The notes: generated by a model from the sequence alone, not told the origin. Shown: positions 47,900 through 59,544, numbered from the stretch's first letter. The stretch is 64,000 nucleotides of DNA from Megaleporinus macrocephalus (GCA_021613375.1 CM038705.1:8827095-8891094); one strand, 5' to 3'. Translations and numbers: made by a program.

Positions 47900-49180
47900 C
47901 AGCACAAAAACTGCAGCCCACTTTACCACCAGCTCGGATTGACAAATGTGGCAAGGGATTCAAGCAATTACCGACTATAAGAGCAAAGTAAGTACCTCAG
48001 CGTCCTCAGGCGCATCCCTTGCTGCTGAACGGAACACTTTCTATGCCCACCTTGGGCTTGCTGCTCAGACTCAGCTACCAACGACTGCTCAGCCCCCGCC
48101 TCAATGGATGAGTCAGCAATCATACTGGCTACAGATGAGGTGAGGAGAGCACTGATGAGGGTCTTAACTCAGACAGCAGCAGCCCTGGATGCCTTCCTGG
48201 GGTATAGGGGGGCGGGGGCTGTTGAAAACATGTCTATCAGTCGCCACCTGCATAGGCACCTTCAACCTTTACTGTTTTCACCTGCTTTAAAGCCACTACT
48301 ATCATCCCAGTACCAAAGAAAACCATAATCTCTCGCATGAATGACTACCATCCCATTGCCCTCCCAACCACAGTGATGAAGTGTGTTGAGATATCAAAGA
48401 GCGGTCTTCTTAGCACTTTGGACCCCCGTCAATGTGCCTACCATGCAAACGGATGTACTGATGACGCAATATCCCTCGTTAATGCACACTGCACTTAACC
48501 ACCTGGACAGAACAAACATATGAGAAAGCTATTTATTGACTTTGATACTACTATCTCCTCCAAACTGGTCTCCAAGCTAAACACACATTAGGAATAAATC
48601 TTTATGGACCTCGCTGGCAGACCACAGTCTGTTAGGATAGCTGACCATACCTTCCCCTCCCTCACGCTCGAGGCTGCATCCTTTCACCCATGCTCTTTAC
48701 ACTGTACACCGATCACAAAACAAAGTTCAAACGCCATCATCAAATTTGCCGATGACCCAACAACAATCGGCAACATCGCCAAAAACAATGAGGGTCCTAA
48801 TTGAGAGGAAGCAAAGCTTCTTACAAAGTGGTATGACACCAGCAACCTCTCTCTCAATGATTGTTAACTTATTACACGCATTGTCAGAGAAGCCCAACAA
48901 CACCTGCACTTCCTCTGAACACTCCTCTGAGGAGAGTCAACCTGCCACAACAACTAGTCTGCAACTTCTATAGGTCCACTATGGAGAGGTATGGTATGGC
49001 AGCATCACTGGTGCTTTAGAAGGTGGACATCACTGCAGATGCCCTCTTGCGCCAATGCAAGACATATACAACAACAGATGTCTGAGGAAAGCCAGCAACA
49101 TCTCCTCTAAACCCCACACACTGTAGCCATTCCCCGTCAGCCTCTGCTGTCCAAGAGGGACCAAGGATACTGCACCTAAA
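47900..49180 (+). pseudogene. L2-like LINE reverse transcriptase fossil
   Basis: Broken frames give WQGIQAITDYK near 47950, then TIIPVPKK-type sequence (about 48300), SRMNDYHPIALPTTVMK, CAYHANGCTDDAISLVNA, MRKLFIDFDTTISSKL and IIKFADDPTTIGNIA (about 48740-48785). These correspond in order to the reverse transcriptase of L2/CR1-type LINEs in fish. The catalytic motif normally written FADDT is FADDP here. Stops and frameshifts throughout rule out activity. It ends where the dispersed repeat at 49184 begins. Confidence 0.82.
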
Positions 49181-49183
49181 CCA

Positions 49184-49500
49184 GACTCGTTACAGAGTTG
49201 ATAATAAAATACTGTTTTGTGTGATTTTATGACCAGAAACACATTAAAACTCAAATCAAATCAAAATAACTCACATTTTAAAACCACTTTACTGCTCGTA
49301 GATTTGCCTGTGTTGCATCATGGGATTGTCTTAGCGGCTGAGGAAGCGTTCGATGCTTCCTTACAATCAGGCCAAAATAAGGTTCCTCAGTACTCATGTT
49401 TAAGGTATGTAAGTATTGGGACAGCCTACATGTTGGGAGCGCATACTATGACGTAAAATGCTGCCTATGTAGGAGCTCACTAGGTTTTGAGACACATCCA
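49184..49500. repeat. Dispersed repeat, copy 2
   Basis: Same orientation and borders as 94-404; differs by substitutions and small indels. It directly follows the LINE fossil, so it might be a 3' tail, but copy 1 has no LINE before it. Confidence 0.75.
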
Positions 49501-49720
49501 ATAAATTTCAGTCGAATTTAGAAAAGACCTTTTGAAATGACAGTGTCTGAATTCGGTTGACCTTATAGCTAGTTACGACAACGCTCATAAATTTAAATCA
49601 GGTCTAATCTGAACATCAAACCACTCTGAATGACTTTTGTAGGTGCTTCTGAAAGATGGAAGTATTGTATACATGTAAAATGACAAACACATGTATGTTG
49701 GGAAACCATGTGTAGCTGCT

Positions 49721-50540
49721 TCACACCCCTAAAACTCCTGCAGCTTTTGCTGTGGGCTCAGGTGGACAGAACTCCAAAGGAGTCAAGCTCAAGGGCTTCA
49801 CCTGCGAAGAGCTGGCTGTTACTGCCGTCATAGCCAGAGAAGAAGCTACACTGTTCACCTTATCGTGAGATCTAGTGAACAGGAGCGGAGGGACCAAGCT
49901 GTAGGTCTGAAAGAGGATGTAGGCCACAGAGGTCACCCAGATGGGTCTCTGGCCACCTGGGGAGAAGAGGCGCAGGGAATGGATGATGTGCAAGGGTAGG
50001 CATAGAAGAAACAGGAGAGACAAGGACAGAGCCACAGAGTGAGAATGGCCAGAGCTTCTCTTCTGCACTTCAGCAGGATCTGCTGCAGCTCGCCGAGGCA
50101 TGAAGCACATCAGGTCCAGGTACACAGTCAGCAGGACAAGCAAGGGGACAAGGAAGACGGCGACGGCATAGACGTAGATAAGAAAAGCCGGGCTCAGGAC
50201 GGTGTCTGGAGCGCAGACGGCCCAGTGGCTGCTGTGGAGCTCCTCGTAGGTGAAGTTGTGCATGTCCTCCACCAGGAACTTGGAGAGGAACCCACCGTAT
50301 GGGAGGTACTTCCCGATCACAGAGCGGTCGTGAGGGTCTCGAGGTAACTTGGGAGGCGGTTTGGGAAGGGTGTGATTAGGGGCCAAGGGATCTCCCAACC
50401 CTAACTCGGATGTACTCTCCTCTCGCCAAGTGTCCAGAGAGTTGCCGACTATGAACTGTGCAAATGCAGTGACCACAGAGCAAACCCAGCAGAGGAGCAC
50501 CAGGTACAGCATTCTCTGGCGGGTTACCAGGTCTGAATAT
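49721..50540 (-). CDS. Divergent adenosine-receptor-like class A GPCR, exon 2 (ICL2 to C-terminus)
   Basis: Begins after acceptor CTTCCAG (50547-50541), completes the Arg codon split from exon 1, and ends at TGA 49723-49721. It encodes residues 111-383: TM4 (about 121-141, W129 retained), an extracellular loop 2 of about 80 residues, TM5 (228-251, P243 and Y251), TM6 (278-301, LCLPLHIIH) and TM7 (308-332, SLVPPLLF). The loop is proline-rich, with glycosylation sequons N166 and N206 and conserved C220. The intracellular tail is short with Ser/Thr runs. The closest known pattern is the adenosine A1 receptor (PRRA, SWLPLHILN, AMNPIVY). Here W6.48 is C291, N6.55 is H298, N7.49 is V327 and Y7.53 is L331. 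Residues that bind ribose and adenine (A1 F171, E172, N254, T277, H278) are all replaced. Probably an orphan or non-canonical receptor at the plasma membrane; function unknown. Confidence 0.85.
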
Positions 50541-52024
50541 CTGGAAGAAACAGAAAGATACAAGTTAAACATTCATGTTCTTCACCAAGCAGACCTGATA
50601 GGTCTGGAGTAGCATACATGGTCATCCTATTGGCCAATAAACAGTACCAGGAAAATTATATACTGACATTAAATTAATACTTTGGCAAAACAATTTCAGC
50701 TATAAATGACCCAAACATAGTCTATCAGCCAAGATTAGGTGGAATGGAAGCAACGGAAGCTTATAGTCCACCAGTTAGCATCCTGCAAGCTACATGCCAA
50801 AATCCAGACACATATAAGCCCCCCCGGCTTGAGTTGTTAAGCAGTGTCAAATAGACAAATAGAAACTATATATGAACCATATATAGGTAATAAGTCTGCA
50901 TCAGCTTCCAACATTGCACTGCCCTATTAGAGAAAAACTGGCATAGACTGGTGGCATGGCTGGTCCCCAGTAAAACCAGCATATGCCCATGCTGGTTGAC
51001 AAGCTTGACCAGCACCAGACCAGCATGAACAAGTGTATACCAGCTTAGAGCAGCATGGAATTCATGCTGTGCTCTGCTGTCTTTGCAGCAGGGTGGTTAG
51101 CGATGGTGTTAGCTCATTAGCTCATCTAAAGGGGCAGCGTCCGTTACTCACCTCACATGAAAACTTGTTGATTTTCCTGGACTATGTTCAAATAATATGT
51201 ATAATATATATATATAACATGGTTTTTTGGGGGTCTTTTTGTTTTTGCTGTTTCCCACCCATGCCATTAACTAAACATCCGTTCATTCACACTTGACGGT
51301 TATCGAAAGGAGTCTGAATGCATATACATGAATTAGGTTAGTAATACAAATTAGCAAACGTGTGCACAGCTAAAAACAGCACTAGCATCTGAGTTATGCC
51401 CATGACGTGGCTGATTGACTATGTTTGGATAATGTGAAACCTAAATCTGATGTATTGCCAAATTGTTTCTTTAACAAACTCCACAAGCTGTCCACTTCAG
51501 TACTAGTTATCACATGCTCATGTCCACAGGGCCTCACTATTATCCCTTGAGAGAATCCATAAGGTGACCAGACGTCTGAAATAAATACTGGGGACATTTC
51601 CAGTTTGGTGGTCAATAGCATTAAAATATTCAATGTTGTTTTTTAATGAAATACAAGTGGAGGGCTGTTCCTCTTTCCTGTATATTGGCCATTTGAACTG
51701 TTGTACTGTAAAACATGGTGTAGGCATAGTGATACAACTGGGGACTGAGTCTGCTGCTATCATCCCGTCATGCACTACGTGGATGGTTAAAAATGTGATG
51801 CAATTAAAAAAATATATTAATGCTAGTTAACGATAGTTACATATAAATAGACCGGGGTTGTTCAAAGTGGTATAGTGTTACCCACTTTTAGTCTATGTGA
51901 GATAACTAGTGTAGTAATATCTCAGTATTGTGTATTGTAATTCAGAAATCAACAGATACACTTGACTGTATTATGTCTGGTCACTCTTTGGCAAAAAATG
52001 GCTAAAATGCTGATCCTACTCAGC

Positions 52025-52195
52025 CAACATGTCCATGTGGGTCCCACATGGGTTAAAGATGGGCTATCAGTTGGGGCCCACAAAGATTTGTCCGTTTGGG
52101 CCCTATGTGTGTTTACCCATGTGGGCAACTTATGGGCCAATGTGGGCTGCAAGTGGGGCCCATGTGAACACTCATCCACTGGCCCAACAATCAAT
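52025..52195. repeat. Short imperfect GTGGGCCCA-rich repeat
   Basis: Imperfect units such as CATGTGGGTCCCACATGGGT and GGGGCCCATGTGAACAC in tandem and inverted order. Similar patches are common in fish DNA; class unknown. Confidence 0.5.
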
Positions 52196-52209
52196 TCAAG
52201 TCAAGTCAG

Positions 52210-52815
52210 TTTGTATTTATAAAGCACCTTTGAAAGACTGTAGATGCCAACCAAAGTGCTGTAAGATAAATATAAACTATAAACTAACCAAAAGCTATCA
52301 GTACCAAATTAAAATCAAATGTTAAAACAAGACATAAGATCTTTTAAGAGGAAAAGGCCTGAGAATAAAGTAGGTTTTCAAGTTGAGGGCATCAGTTGTA
52401 GATTGGTAGATGGCTATTCCACGGTTTTGGAGCAACTACAGAGAAAGCTCTGTCACCTTTGGATTTTAGTCGAGAATGTGGAGAGTGGCTAAAAGCAACT
52501 GATTGGAAGATCTTAAAACACTTGAGGTTGAGTATAGCCTCAAGAGGTCAGAGACATAGGTTGGGGCAACACCATTTAGAGTTTTAAAAACCATCAATAA
52601 AATCTAAAATTAACTCTGTAACCATTGAAGGGAAGGTAGTAGAGGCGTGATGCTTTCTCTTTTCCTGGTTCCTGTTAAAAGCTGAGATGCCGCATTCCTG
52701 ACCAACTGCAAATGTGACAAAGCCGACTGAGTGTCTGTTAGAACCACAACTGTAGCCTAAAGGGGCTCTATGACATTGACCCAAATAGTGTCCAATCTTA
52801 TCCCCAAAGACTACA
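52210..52815 (-). pseudogene. LINE ORF2 C-terminal fragment
   Basis: On the minus strand, broken frames read LLTGTRKRE-like, KTLNGVAPTYVSDLLRLY and LRSSNQLLLA, followed by a Lys-Gly-Asp/Glu-Arg-Ala-Phe-Ser-like segment. This is the standard C-terminal order of a family of fish non-LTR retrotransposons. The end, TTTGTATTTATAAAGCACCT, is the 3' UTR in reverse. 5' truncated and full of stops. Confidence 0.7.
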
Positions 52816-53115
52816 GGTTTTAATTTCAGCAAAGCAGGTCACGTGATCAATTGTTGAGGCACTACACAGTTAGACAAAGCAGTAATTCACAGAATCTATG
52901 TACGTTGACATCTTCAAACTTCTCAAGAGTTTGCATGGCCAGTTGGAGAGCTCACTCAGGATACCCTTGCAGAGTGCTCAGATTGAATAATCCACTGCTC
53001 TGTTTGTGCTGCTCTACTGTGAGTAGTCGCTTAAATAATGTAGAGCTGAAGTGGGCAAGAGCACGAGGGCACATTGACACGAGAGCATATCCCAGCGTGG
53101 AGCCCCAAAACTCAC

Positions 53116-53447
53116 CTGGGTCCTAGTCGGCACTGCAGGTGAGCGTTGAGTGTCAGCAGCAGGAGCAGCCATATCGTAAACTGTCTGATCAACAGGGGGC
53201 AACACACCAGGGTGATGCATGTGTATAAACACTGGGGGCTTCTCAGGTTCAGCAGCATGTTCACCGGGACTTCCACGGCACCTCCTAGAGCCCCCACCCA
53301 GGCCAGGCACAGCTTCAGACAGTGGGACACCGTTTTGCAGCGGCCTCCTGCAGCCGAGCCGGCATCGCCCATGCACAGCCTGACGCTCAGCCCAATCACG
53401 GACACTGACAACACGCACTGGGCCATGGAGAACACCCACACCTGCAT
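53116..53447 (-). CDS. Divergent adenosine-receptor-like class A GPCR, exon 1 (N-terminus to ICL2)
   Basis: Starts at ATG 53447-53445 (context GCACCATGC) and runs to the donor AG|GTGAGT at 53116/53115, 110 codons plus two bases. The N-terminus is only a few residues before TM1 (about 3-25), as in A2A receptors. TM2 (45-67) contains LAWVGALGGAVEVP, aligning with A1 LAVADVAVGALVIP, so D2.50 of the sodium site is G52. N1.50 is L20. TM3 (75-98) keeps C77 for the loop-2 disulphide and the TC...CCPLLIRQ pattern of A1 (TC...ACPVLILTQ). The DRY triplet is N101-A102-H103. An acceptor (CTTCTCAG) lies 5 bases before the ATG, so a 5'-UTR exon probably exists upstream. Together with exon 2 the protein is 383 residues with no internal stop. 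Confidence 0.85.
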
Positions 53448-53452
53448 GGTGC

Positions 53453-54268
53453 CTGAGAAGCAGATAGAGAAGAGATACTTACACCATTTCCATTTCCTCC
53501 TAAATGCAGTAGACGTGTTTGCTTCTGGAGTTTTTTTGCATTGGATCTAACAATAATGGAAGCGCTTAGCACCCAGTTTAGCATTTAGCATCCTACATTA
53601 TCACATGACTCAGGTGTTAAGTAATCTCCAACAGGCTTGCTTATGTGGTTTCTGCACTAGCAAACTAAGACTGCTGGAGCTATGTCTTCAGTTCAGGCCA
53701 TTAACGTCTACATTTGATCATAAATGTGGAAGATTTGCACCCATAGCGCTAATTTTCTGCTAGCGCCTTGTGTACTAAGCTGCTGGCAGCTCATATGAAC
53801 ATTTTTGGGTAGTCATATTAATTTTCAGCTTGGGTTCTCTCACCATGTGCATACGTTCCTCGTGGCTTAACCAGCAAGCCCAACACTGAATAGCCCATGC
53901 AACACTGGTGCCACGCCAACCCTGGTGCAGTCTCTGAGCAGCAGAGGTCTCGGAATGCCCACTGCCTAATTAAACGCACTGCCAGTCCACCATAGGTCAC
54001 ATGCTTCTTCCCCAAAGTGCTAGAGCAGAGAGACACCTGCTCCACAGAACCAGCCGGAAACAGGTTGCTACAGTAGTAGGGGGTCTAATGCATGTAAAGG
54101 TAACATCCCACCACACCATTACACCACCACCACCACCGTGAGCTGAAACTGTTGACAGAAGGCAGATGGGTCCATGGATTCTTGCTGTTTATGCCAAACA
54201 TTGCTTGTTCTTGTGTGACATGAGGGAAATTTCATGTGGTCTTCTGATGTTGTAGCTCATCCACCTTA
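53453..54268. other. Upstream region of the receptor gene; 5' exon not located
   Basis: The branch and pyrimidine tract of an upstream intron (minus strand TCTTCTCTATCTGCTTCTCAG, at 53473-53453) implies a non-coding first exon to the right. I could not identify it or a promoter. Confidence 0.4.
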
Positions 54269-54520
54269 TATATAATCATCACTGTCCAGTGAATAACAAG
54301 TATCTCTAAAATTGCAACTTTACAGGAGAGACCAAAAACCAAATTTACTTTTAATGGAAGTCAATGGAACCAGAGATTTTTCCAAGCTGTTTTGGAGCAT
54401 TTCTATTGGTCCATTTGTCATAAAAGTTTCAAACAATGTAAACGTCCATTGGTGTGTTCGAATCATGTAGAAAACTGAAAATCGACAAAAATATAGATAC
54501 ATGTTTTTCATTGATGATTA
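54269..54520 (+). mobile_element. MITE of the CGCTGTCCAATGAAAAAC family, copy E
   Basis: The left end, AATCATCACTGTCCAGTGAA, and right end, GTTTTTCATTGATGATTATA, are inverted. The body matches the family. It abuts copy F. Confidence 0.8.
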
Positions 54521-54775
54521 TATCGTCGCTGTCCAAAGAAAAAAGTAAATTTTTGATGATTTTTATTTTTCATTATCATTCGAATGCACCAACTGCTGTT
54601 TATATTGTGTGAAAATGTCATGGTTAATGGACAAATAGAAATGCTCCAAAATAGCTTGGACAAATGTCTGGTACCATTGACTTACATTGAAAGTAAAGAA
54701 AGTTTTTGGTCTCTCCTGTAAAATTGCAATATTGGAGATTTTTAATATTTTTCTTTGGACAGTAGAATAGAATAT
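54521..54775 (-). mobile_element. MITE of the CGCTGTCCAATGAAAAAC family, copy F, inverted
   Basis: Begins ATCGTCGCTGTCCAAAGAAA and ends TTTTCTTTGGACAGTA, with the body (GGACAAATAGAAATGCTCCA, TGACTTACATTGAAAGTAAA) in the reverse direction relative to copy E. The two copies form a back-to-back pair. Confidence 0.8.
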
Positions 54776-54787
54776 ATTCATTATCAT

Positions 54788-55095
54788 TGCTGAAGCACGG
54801 TGGTGAAGTGGTTATCGCTGTCGCCTCACTGCAAGACGAGCTAGGTTCGTTCCCGGCATGTTCTCCCTGTGCTTGAGTGGGTTTTCTCCAGGTACTCCGG
54901 TTTCCTCCCACAGTCCAAACACATGCATGTTAGGTTGATCGGTCACTCTAAACTACCTGTAGGTGTAAGTAAGTGTGAGTTGGCCATGTGATGGACTGGC
55001 GACCTGTCCACGGCTGATGGTGCTGGGATTGGCTCCAGCCCCCTGCCCTGACCCTGACTAGCAGAATAAAGTGAAAAATAATGGATGGATGGATA
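54788..55095 (+). mobile_element. SINE with (ATGG)n tail
   Basis: Starts GCTGAAGCACGGTGGTGAAG and TGGTTATCGCTGTCGCCTCA, continues TTCTCCCTGTGCTTGAGTGG and GGTTTCCTCCCACAGTCC, and ends in ATGGATGGATGGAT. This is a widespread fish SINE in full order. A truncated relative is at 6190-6315. Confidence 0.85.
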
Positions 55096-57990
55096 TGTAA
55101 GCAACAATGCAAGTTTAAATGGATTTATTTACAGAGCTAGCAACCAAACAATACAGCCAGGAAGGAACAACCAAGCTAGACAACAGGGCAACTCATAGTC
55201 AATACTAGTACTAAGCAAGGGTCAAAACCAGGTGATCAGATAGCCAGGCAAACAAGTCATAAGAGAGAGGCAAGAGAGTAAACAAGTCAAAAACCAGGAG
55301 AGCAGATCAGACCGAGTAACTAAAGCCAGAGGGAGTAAACGAGAAAGAGAAAGTCGGAGATCCAAAGAGAGTCAAAAGCCAGACAAACAGATAGAAAGAA
55401 CAATGTTTGGCAAAACTTTGTAAAGAGTGTATGGTGTGACAGTGTATATAGTGTAGGGTTGTTCGAGATACAGCTGCGCCTGGCCTTGGTGGTCAGCAAG
55501 AGCAGCTGGACGCAGTTAGAGCAGGAGATTAGTAAAGACCCTCAACTCAACAGACAGCCGCCATCTGCAGCCTACGTGAACAACGACGGATCTCGCGGTG
55601 TTTGCTCTCTTTACAGCTGATGAAGTAGACGCAATAGAAAAATAGTAGAAAGAAAGAAAATAATTAGAAAGAGTAAAATAGATCCAAATATTGATGTAAT
55701 GCTTTTAAAGACAGATACAAATCATAAGAGCAGTTCAGAACACTCTAGAACAGAGTACAAATCTACAGCACTAGAGCCTCTTAATGATCTGAAATACTAA
55801 TTATGAAAATAGAAATATGTTGAACACTGCATGAAAATGAACTGTCACAATTAGATATGATAGTATTAGTGTAAATATAAGGTCTTTAAAGAGTTTTACA
55901 GGAGATATATATATATTTCACAGTAAAAAGAGTTAAACGTCAGAGGTGTCCGCAGAGCTTCTGACCAATGAGGATGAAGCTCTTTCGTCATCAAGCCGTC
56001 TCTCGGCTCGCGCAGTTAGTGGATAGCAACTGCAGTGACTGTGTGTGAATCCTGCAGCAGCCTCGCACTCGCGAGATGTTAACGACGTATGTCATCGTGA
56101 AGCGACGGTGGCGCCGACTCAAGTCGTACAAAAAAAACTAACCGGCATGCGCCGCACCGAGCCAGGCAGCGATCGGGCAGCGATTGGCCCTACACTATAT
56201 GTGAAGTCGAACACGCCTTGTATGTGTGATATGTGACAGGTGTGTATAACCAGTATTCCGGAGACGCTGATCGGGATAGGGGTGTGTGATTGGTGCGTTG
56301 TGACCATGTGAGTGTGAGATCTTCAGCAAGTGCACACTGGGAATTGGAGTCAGGAAGCTCGGAGGTTTTGGGAGAGACTGTGGGCATGACAGGATGTTGT
56401 CATCAAGTACAACAAGCTCAAGTTTGCAGTTTCCTTACTGGATAGTATTTAAATAATTACAAAAAAAAAAAAAATAATAAAGTATAAAAATAGGACTATA
56501 ATAAGAATTAAATATATCAGCTCTTTTTTGTATAACTGGACTGTAAACACTGTAAACAGGGTCCGGCAGTAGAAATGACCCAACAGCTCCACAGTTGAAC
56601 GCAAGTTTGATTGTTGCCACTACGTTCAAGTTTTTATGAGCTACTAGAATTTAATTGTTTGCACCGAGTAACATAGTTTCAGTGTAGTTTAAGTCATAAC
56701 TTGTAGGTTCTGCTGCATATAAATTAGATAAGTGATTGGTAGTTTTGTTTAATGGGAAAATTTACAAAAAAAAAACAAAAACATTTATTGGTTTGATTTG
56801 GCCACCAGTTCTGATTACACTACTTTGATCAATTCAACAACTTTTATGCATAGTCATTCAGCGATTTCAAATAGTGATTACATGGCCACAGCTTCTCCAA
56901 CATTGGTGTAGGAACCAGGGGGGATGGGGGGGACGTGTCTCACCCAATATCAGAAACAGGTAGATTGGACCCACCCAAAAATTAAACCATAGAAAAGCGA
57001 AACTGTTTAAAAACTTAGATTTTAAAGATGCGTTTTGGCAGCCTTTGCATTTCAGGCGCTGTGTTAGTTGTTAGCAACTGGCTCTGGTTGTTAGGTGGTC
57101 TTTCACTTTGTTAAGGCTTGTTTTGAGATGTCTCAGCAGCTTCACTGACTCGAGCTCTTGCCTCGCTGGAGCGTCGGGTAGCTCCCGTCAGCTTTAAACA
57201 CGAGGTCAGCGATGAACGCAATGAATAGCAACAATGACCATATATACTGCAATAAAACAGCTTTAGTATAATGTGTTGTTATGGTAACAGACTTTTAACA
57301 GGGTTTGGTAACAGAGTTTGGGTTAGCTAGTGTTTATATTAACTTTAGTCAGAAAGCACTCTGAAACGTAAAGTTACATTACTCTCTGGCCACGCCCCCA
57401 AACTGCAGACTGCTACTACACTACATACGTAAAAAAATAAAAATATAATAAAATTAATTAATTAATTAATGAATAAATAAAAGGACACCAGCGTTAGAAG
57501 TGTATTCAGTAGTGCAGTATGTAAGGTTCAGAGGGTGCTGTTTGGGACACAGCCTTACTGTCTAACATTAATGTTAGTCTTGTTTAGTCAGGAAACCTCA
57601 ACATACATTTCTTTATTATATCATTTCAGCATCATGCCACCAAGGAAAAATATATTTTTTAGTTATATGTGTATATAATTCAGACATTGCATGTATAATT
57701 TAAAAGTTTTCTGAGAACAGTAGCATGTAATGTGGAGTATCTTGTTTAGTTTAGTTTATAAAGTGATCTTTAATTGGATTGATCTAATAATAAACAGATG
57801 TACAGATAATGTTATATTTTGTTTATTTTTTAGTAATTTACTGTAATTCCAATGTTTTCTACATCACTATACATAAAGTGATTTACTACCTTACCTACAG
57901 TGGAATCAGCTTATAACTAATATTAAGGGGATAGGGTGAGAGAGTGTACCATTAGCATCAACAGCCCAGACTGTATCAGCGAGTGAAGGC
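55096..57990. other. Intergenic sequence with an unclassified dispersed repeat
   Basis: 55110-55420 is A/G-rich with ordered words (AACAAGTCAAAAACCAGGAG, GCCAGAGGGAGTAAACGAGA) like those of interspersed fish elements, but has no ends. 55950-56400 is CpG-richer (CTCGCACTCGCGAGATGTTA, CATGCGCCGCACCGAG) and may be a decayed element. The rest is AT-rich. No gene. Confidence 0.35.
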
Positions 57991-59135
57991 TGAAGATGTT
58001 CCCATTGTGCAGTATGTGTGCATGCAGAAGTCAATCAGTTGTGGCAGGCAAGTGTGGGGGCTGTCAGTTTATAGGGGGTGCGGTTTCTTGGTGGACTGAA
58101 GGAAATTCAAACAGATGCTGGCATGGATGGGTGAATTCCTTACAGATGCTGGCAGCCTTCCTGAGGCAACACGAGCTGTGGATGTCCTCTAGAGCTGGGA
58201 GCTGTATCCCAGTGATCTTCTGGGCGCCTGAGAGCTTTCCTATCAGCTGCAGTGTGATACCACGCTGAGATGCAGTATGTTAGGATGCTCTCTGTGGTGT
58301 GGCGGAGGAAAGTCTCCAAAAGCCATTGGAGAAAACTAGAAGTGACTGTGCTTTCTTGATCAGTGCAATGAAGTTAGTGAGGACCATGCAAGGTCCTATG
58401 GGATGCGAGGGCCCAAGAACCTGAAGCTGTACTCCCTTTCTTGCTGTCAGTCCACCGCCTTCCAAAGTTGGTCAGACCTTCTTTGGTCTTTGCATGTTGA
58501 GGGATGGGTTATTTTTTCTGGGCACCAGGTTCTGCACCTCTGTTCTTTAGTCTGATTCATCGCTGTCAGAGATCAGCCCAGCCACCGGTGTGTCATCTTC
58601 AGACTTTAGGATGGTGTTTGATGATGACAGTTGTAGGGGAAGAGGCAGCCAAGTATGGGGCTCAATATGCACCTGCCAGTACTCAGGGGTTCAAGTGGTT
58701 GACAGATGTGGGCGCCGTCTCACCATCTAAGGATGATTTGACAAGAAGCATGGGATCCAGCTGCATAGTGGTGAGCTGAGGCCTTTACTGGTGGAGATGA
58801 TCAGGCTGAGCATGAGAGTTTTGAAAGCAGAGCTGAAATCCACAAATAGCATCCTCACGTCTCTCCAGATGAGCCAGGATAGTGTGAAAAGCTAGAGTGT
58901 CCTCTATGGATCTCTTAGTCTTGCAAGAGGGGGCAGGTATGATACCTTGTATATGGAAGACAACCAGTCTTTCAAAACACTTGGGCATTCAGATTGCTGG
59001 TGTTTGTTGTTTTTTTTTGGCCCCGGCACTATGATGGCTGCCTTGAGGCACTGGGGTACCATTGCCAGAAATAGAGAGAGGTGATTGTTCGAGTTACTGC
59101 GACTTAATAGAAGTTTAGCTGCAGCCTCTCTCATC
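57990..59135 (-). pseudogene. L2-like LINE reverse transcriptase fossil
   Basis: On the minus strand, in order: AAIIVPGPKKNN (about 59040-59000), CPSVLKDWLSSIYK, RSIEDTLAFHTILAHLERR (about 58915-58855), and a degenerate FADD region reading SNTILKSEDDTPVAGLISD (about 58630-58565). The catalytic FADD is now KSEDD. Below 58500 the antisense of the C-terminal part of the same ORF follows. Many stops and frameshifts. Confidence 0.75.
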
Positions 59136-59164
59136 AGCTAGGCATGACCACCCACAGAACTGAA

Positions 59165-59480
59165 TGACACCAGCAGAAGATATCTCTCCTCTGATAAACT
59201 TTATTATTGATTCTATGCATTCTGGTAGGTTGCGGTCTTCTGGCATCTGCGGAGCTCAGATCTGTTTATCAGACAGCCAGATAGTGAAGAGCGATTCATC
59301 ACTCCAAAGAACATGTTGCCACTGCTCCAGAGTCCAGAGGCGGCATGTTTGGCATTGCACACAGCGATCTTAGGCTTGTAGAGTTGCTCAGCCATGGAAA
59401 CATAATTTATGAAGCTCCCAGCACACACTTCTTGAGCTGATGTTACTACCAGAGGCAGTTTGGAACTCTGCCTCTGATAG
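59165..59480 (-). mobile_element. Tc1/mariner-like fragment
   Basis: The plus strand shows GAAGAGCGATTCATCACTCC, then GCCACTGCTCCAGAGTCCAG and GCTCAGCCATGGAAACATAA, antisense to the DNA-proximal half of the Tc1-type transposase gene seen at 23220-24180. Truncated at both ends. Confidence 0.7.
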
Positions 59481-59544
59481 TAGTGTAGCAACAGTGGATA
59501 GGCAGTTTCTTCATGGTACAAGGTAGTCCCATTCCATGGTCTGG

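Larger units (their letters stand above)
50541..53115 (-). other. Intron of the adenosine-receptor-like gene
   Basis: A 2.6-kb phase-2 intron, GTGAG at 53115-53111 to CTTCCAG at 50547-50541. It interrupts the second intracellular loop after the LGPR motif, the same place where adenosine receptor genes carry their single coding intron. It contains a GGGCCCATGTGGG-rich patch (52025-52195) and a LINE fragment. Confidence 0.85.
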
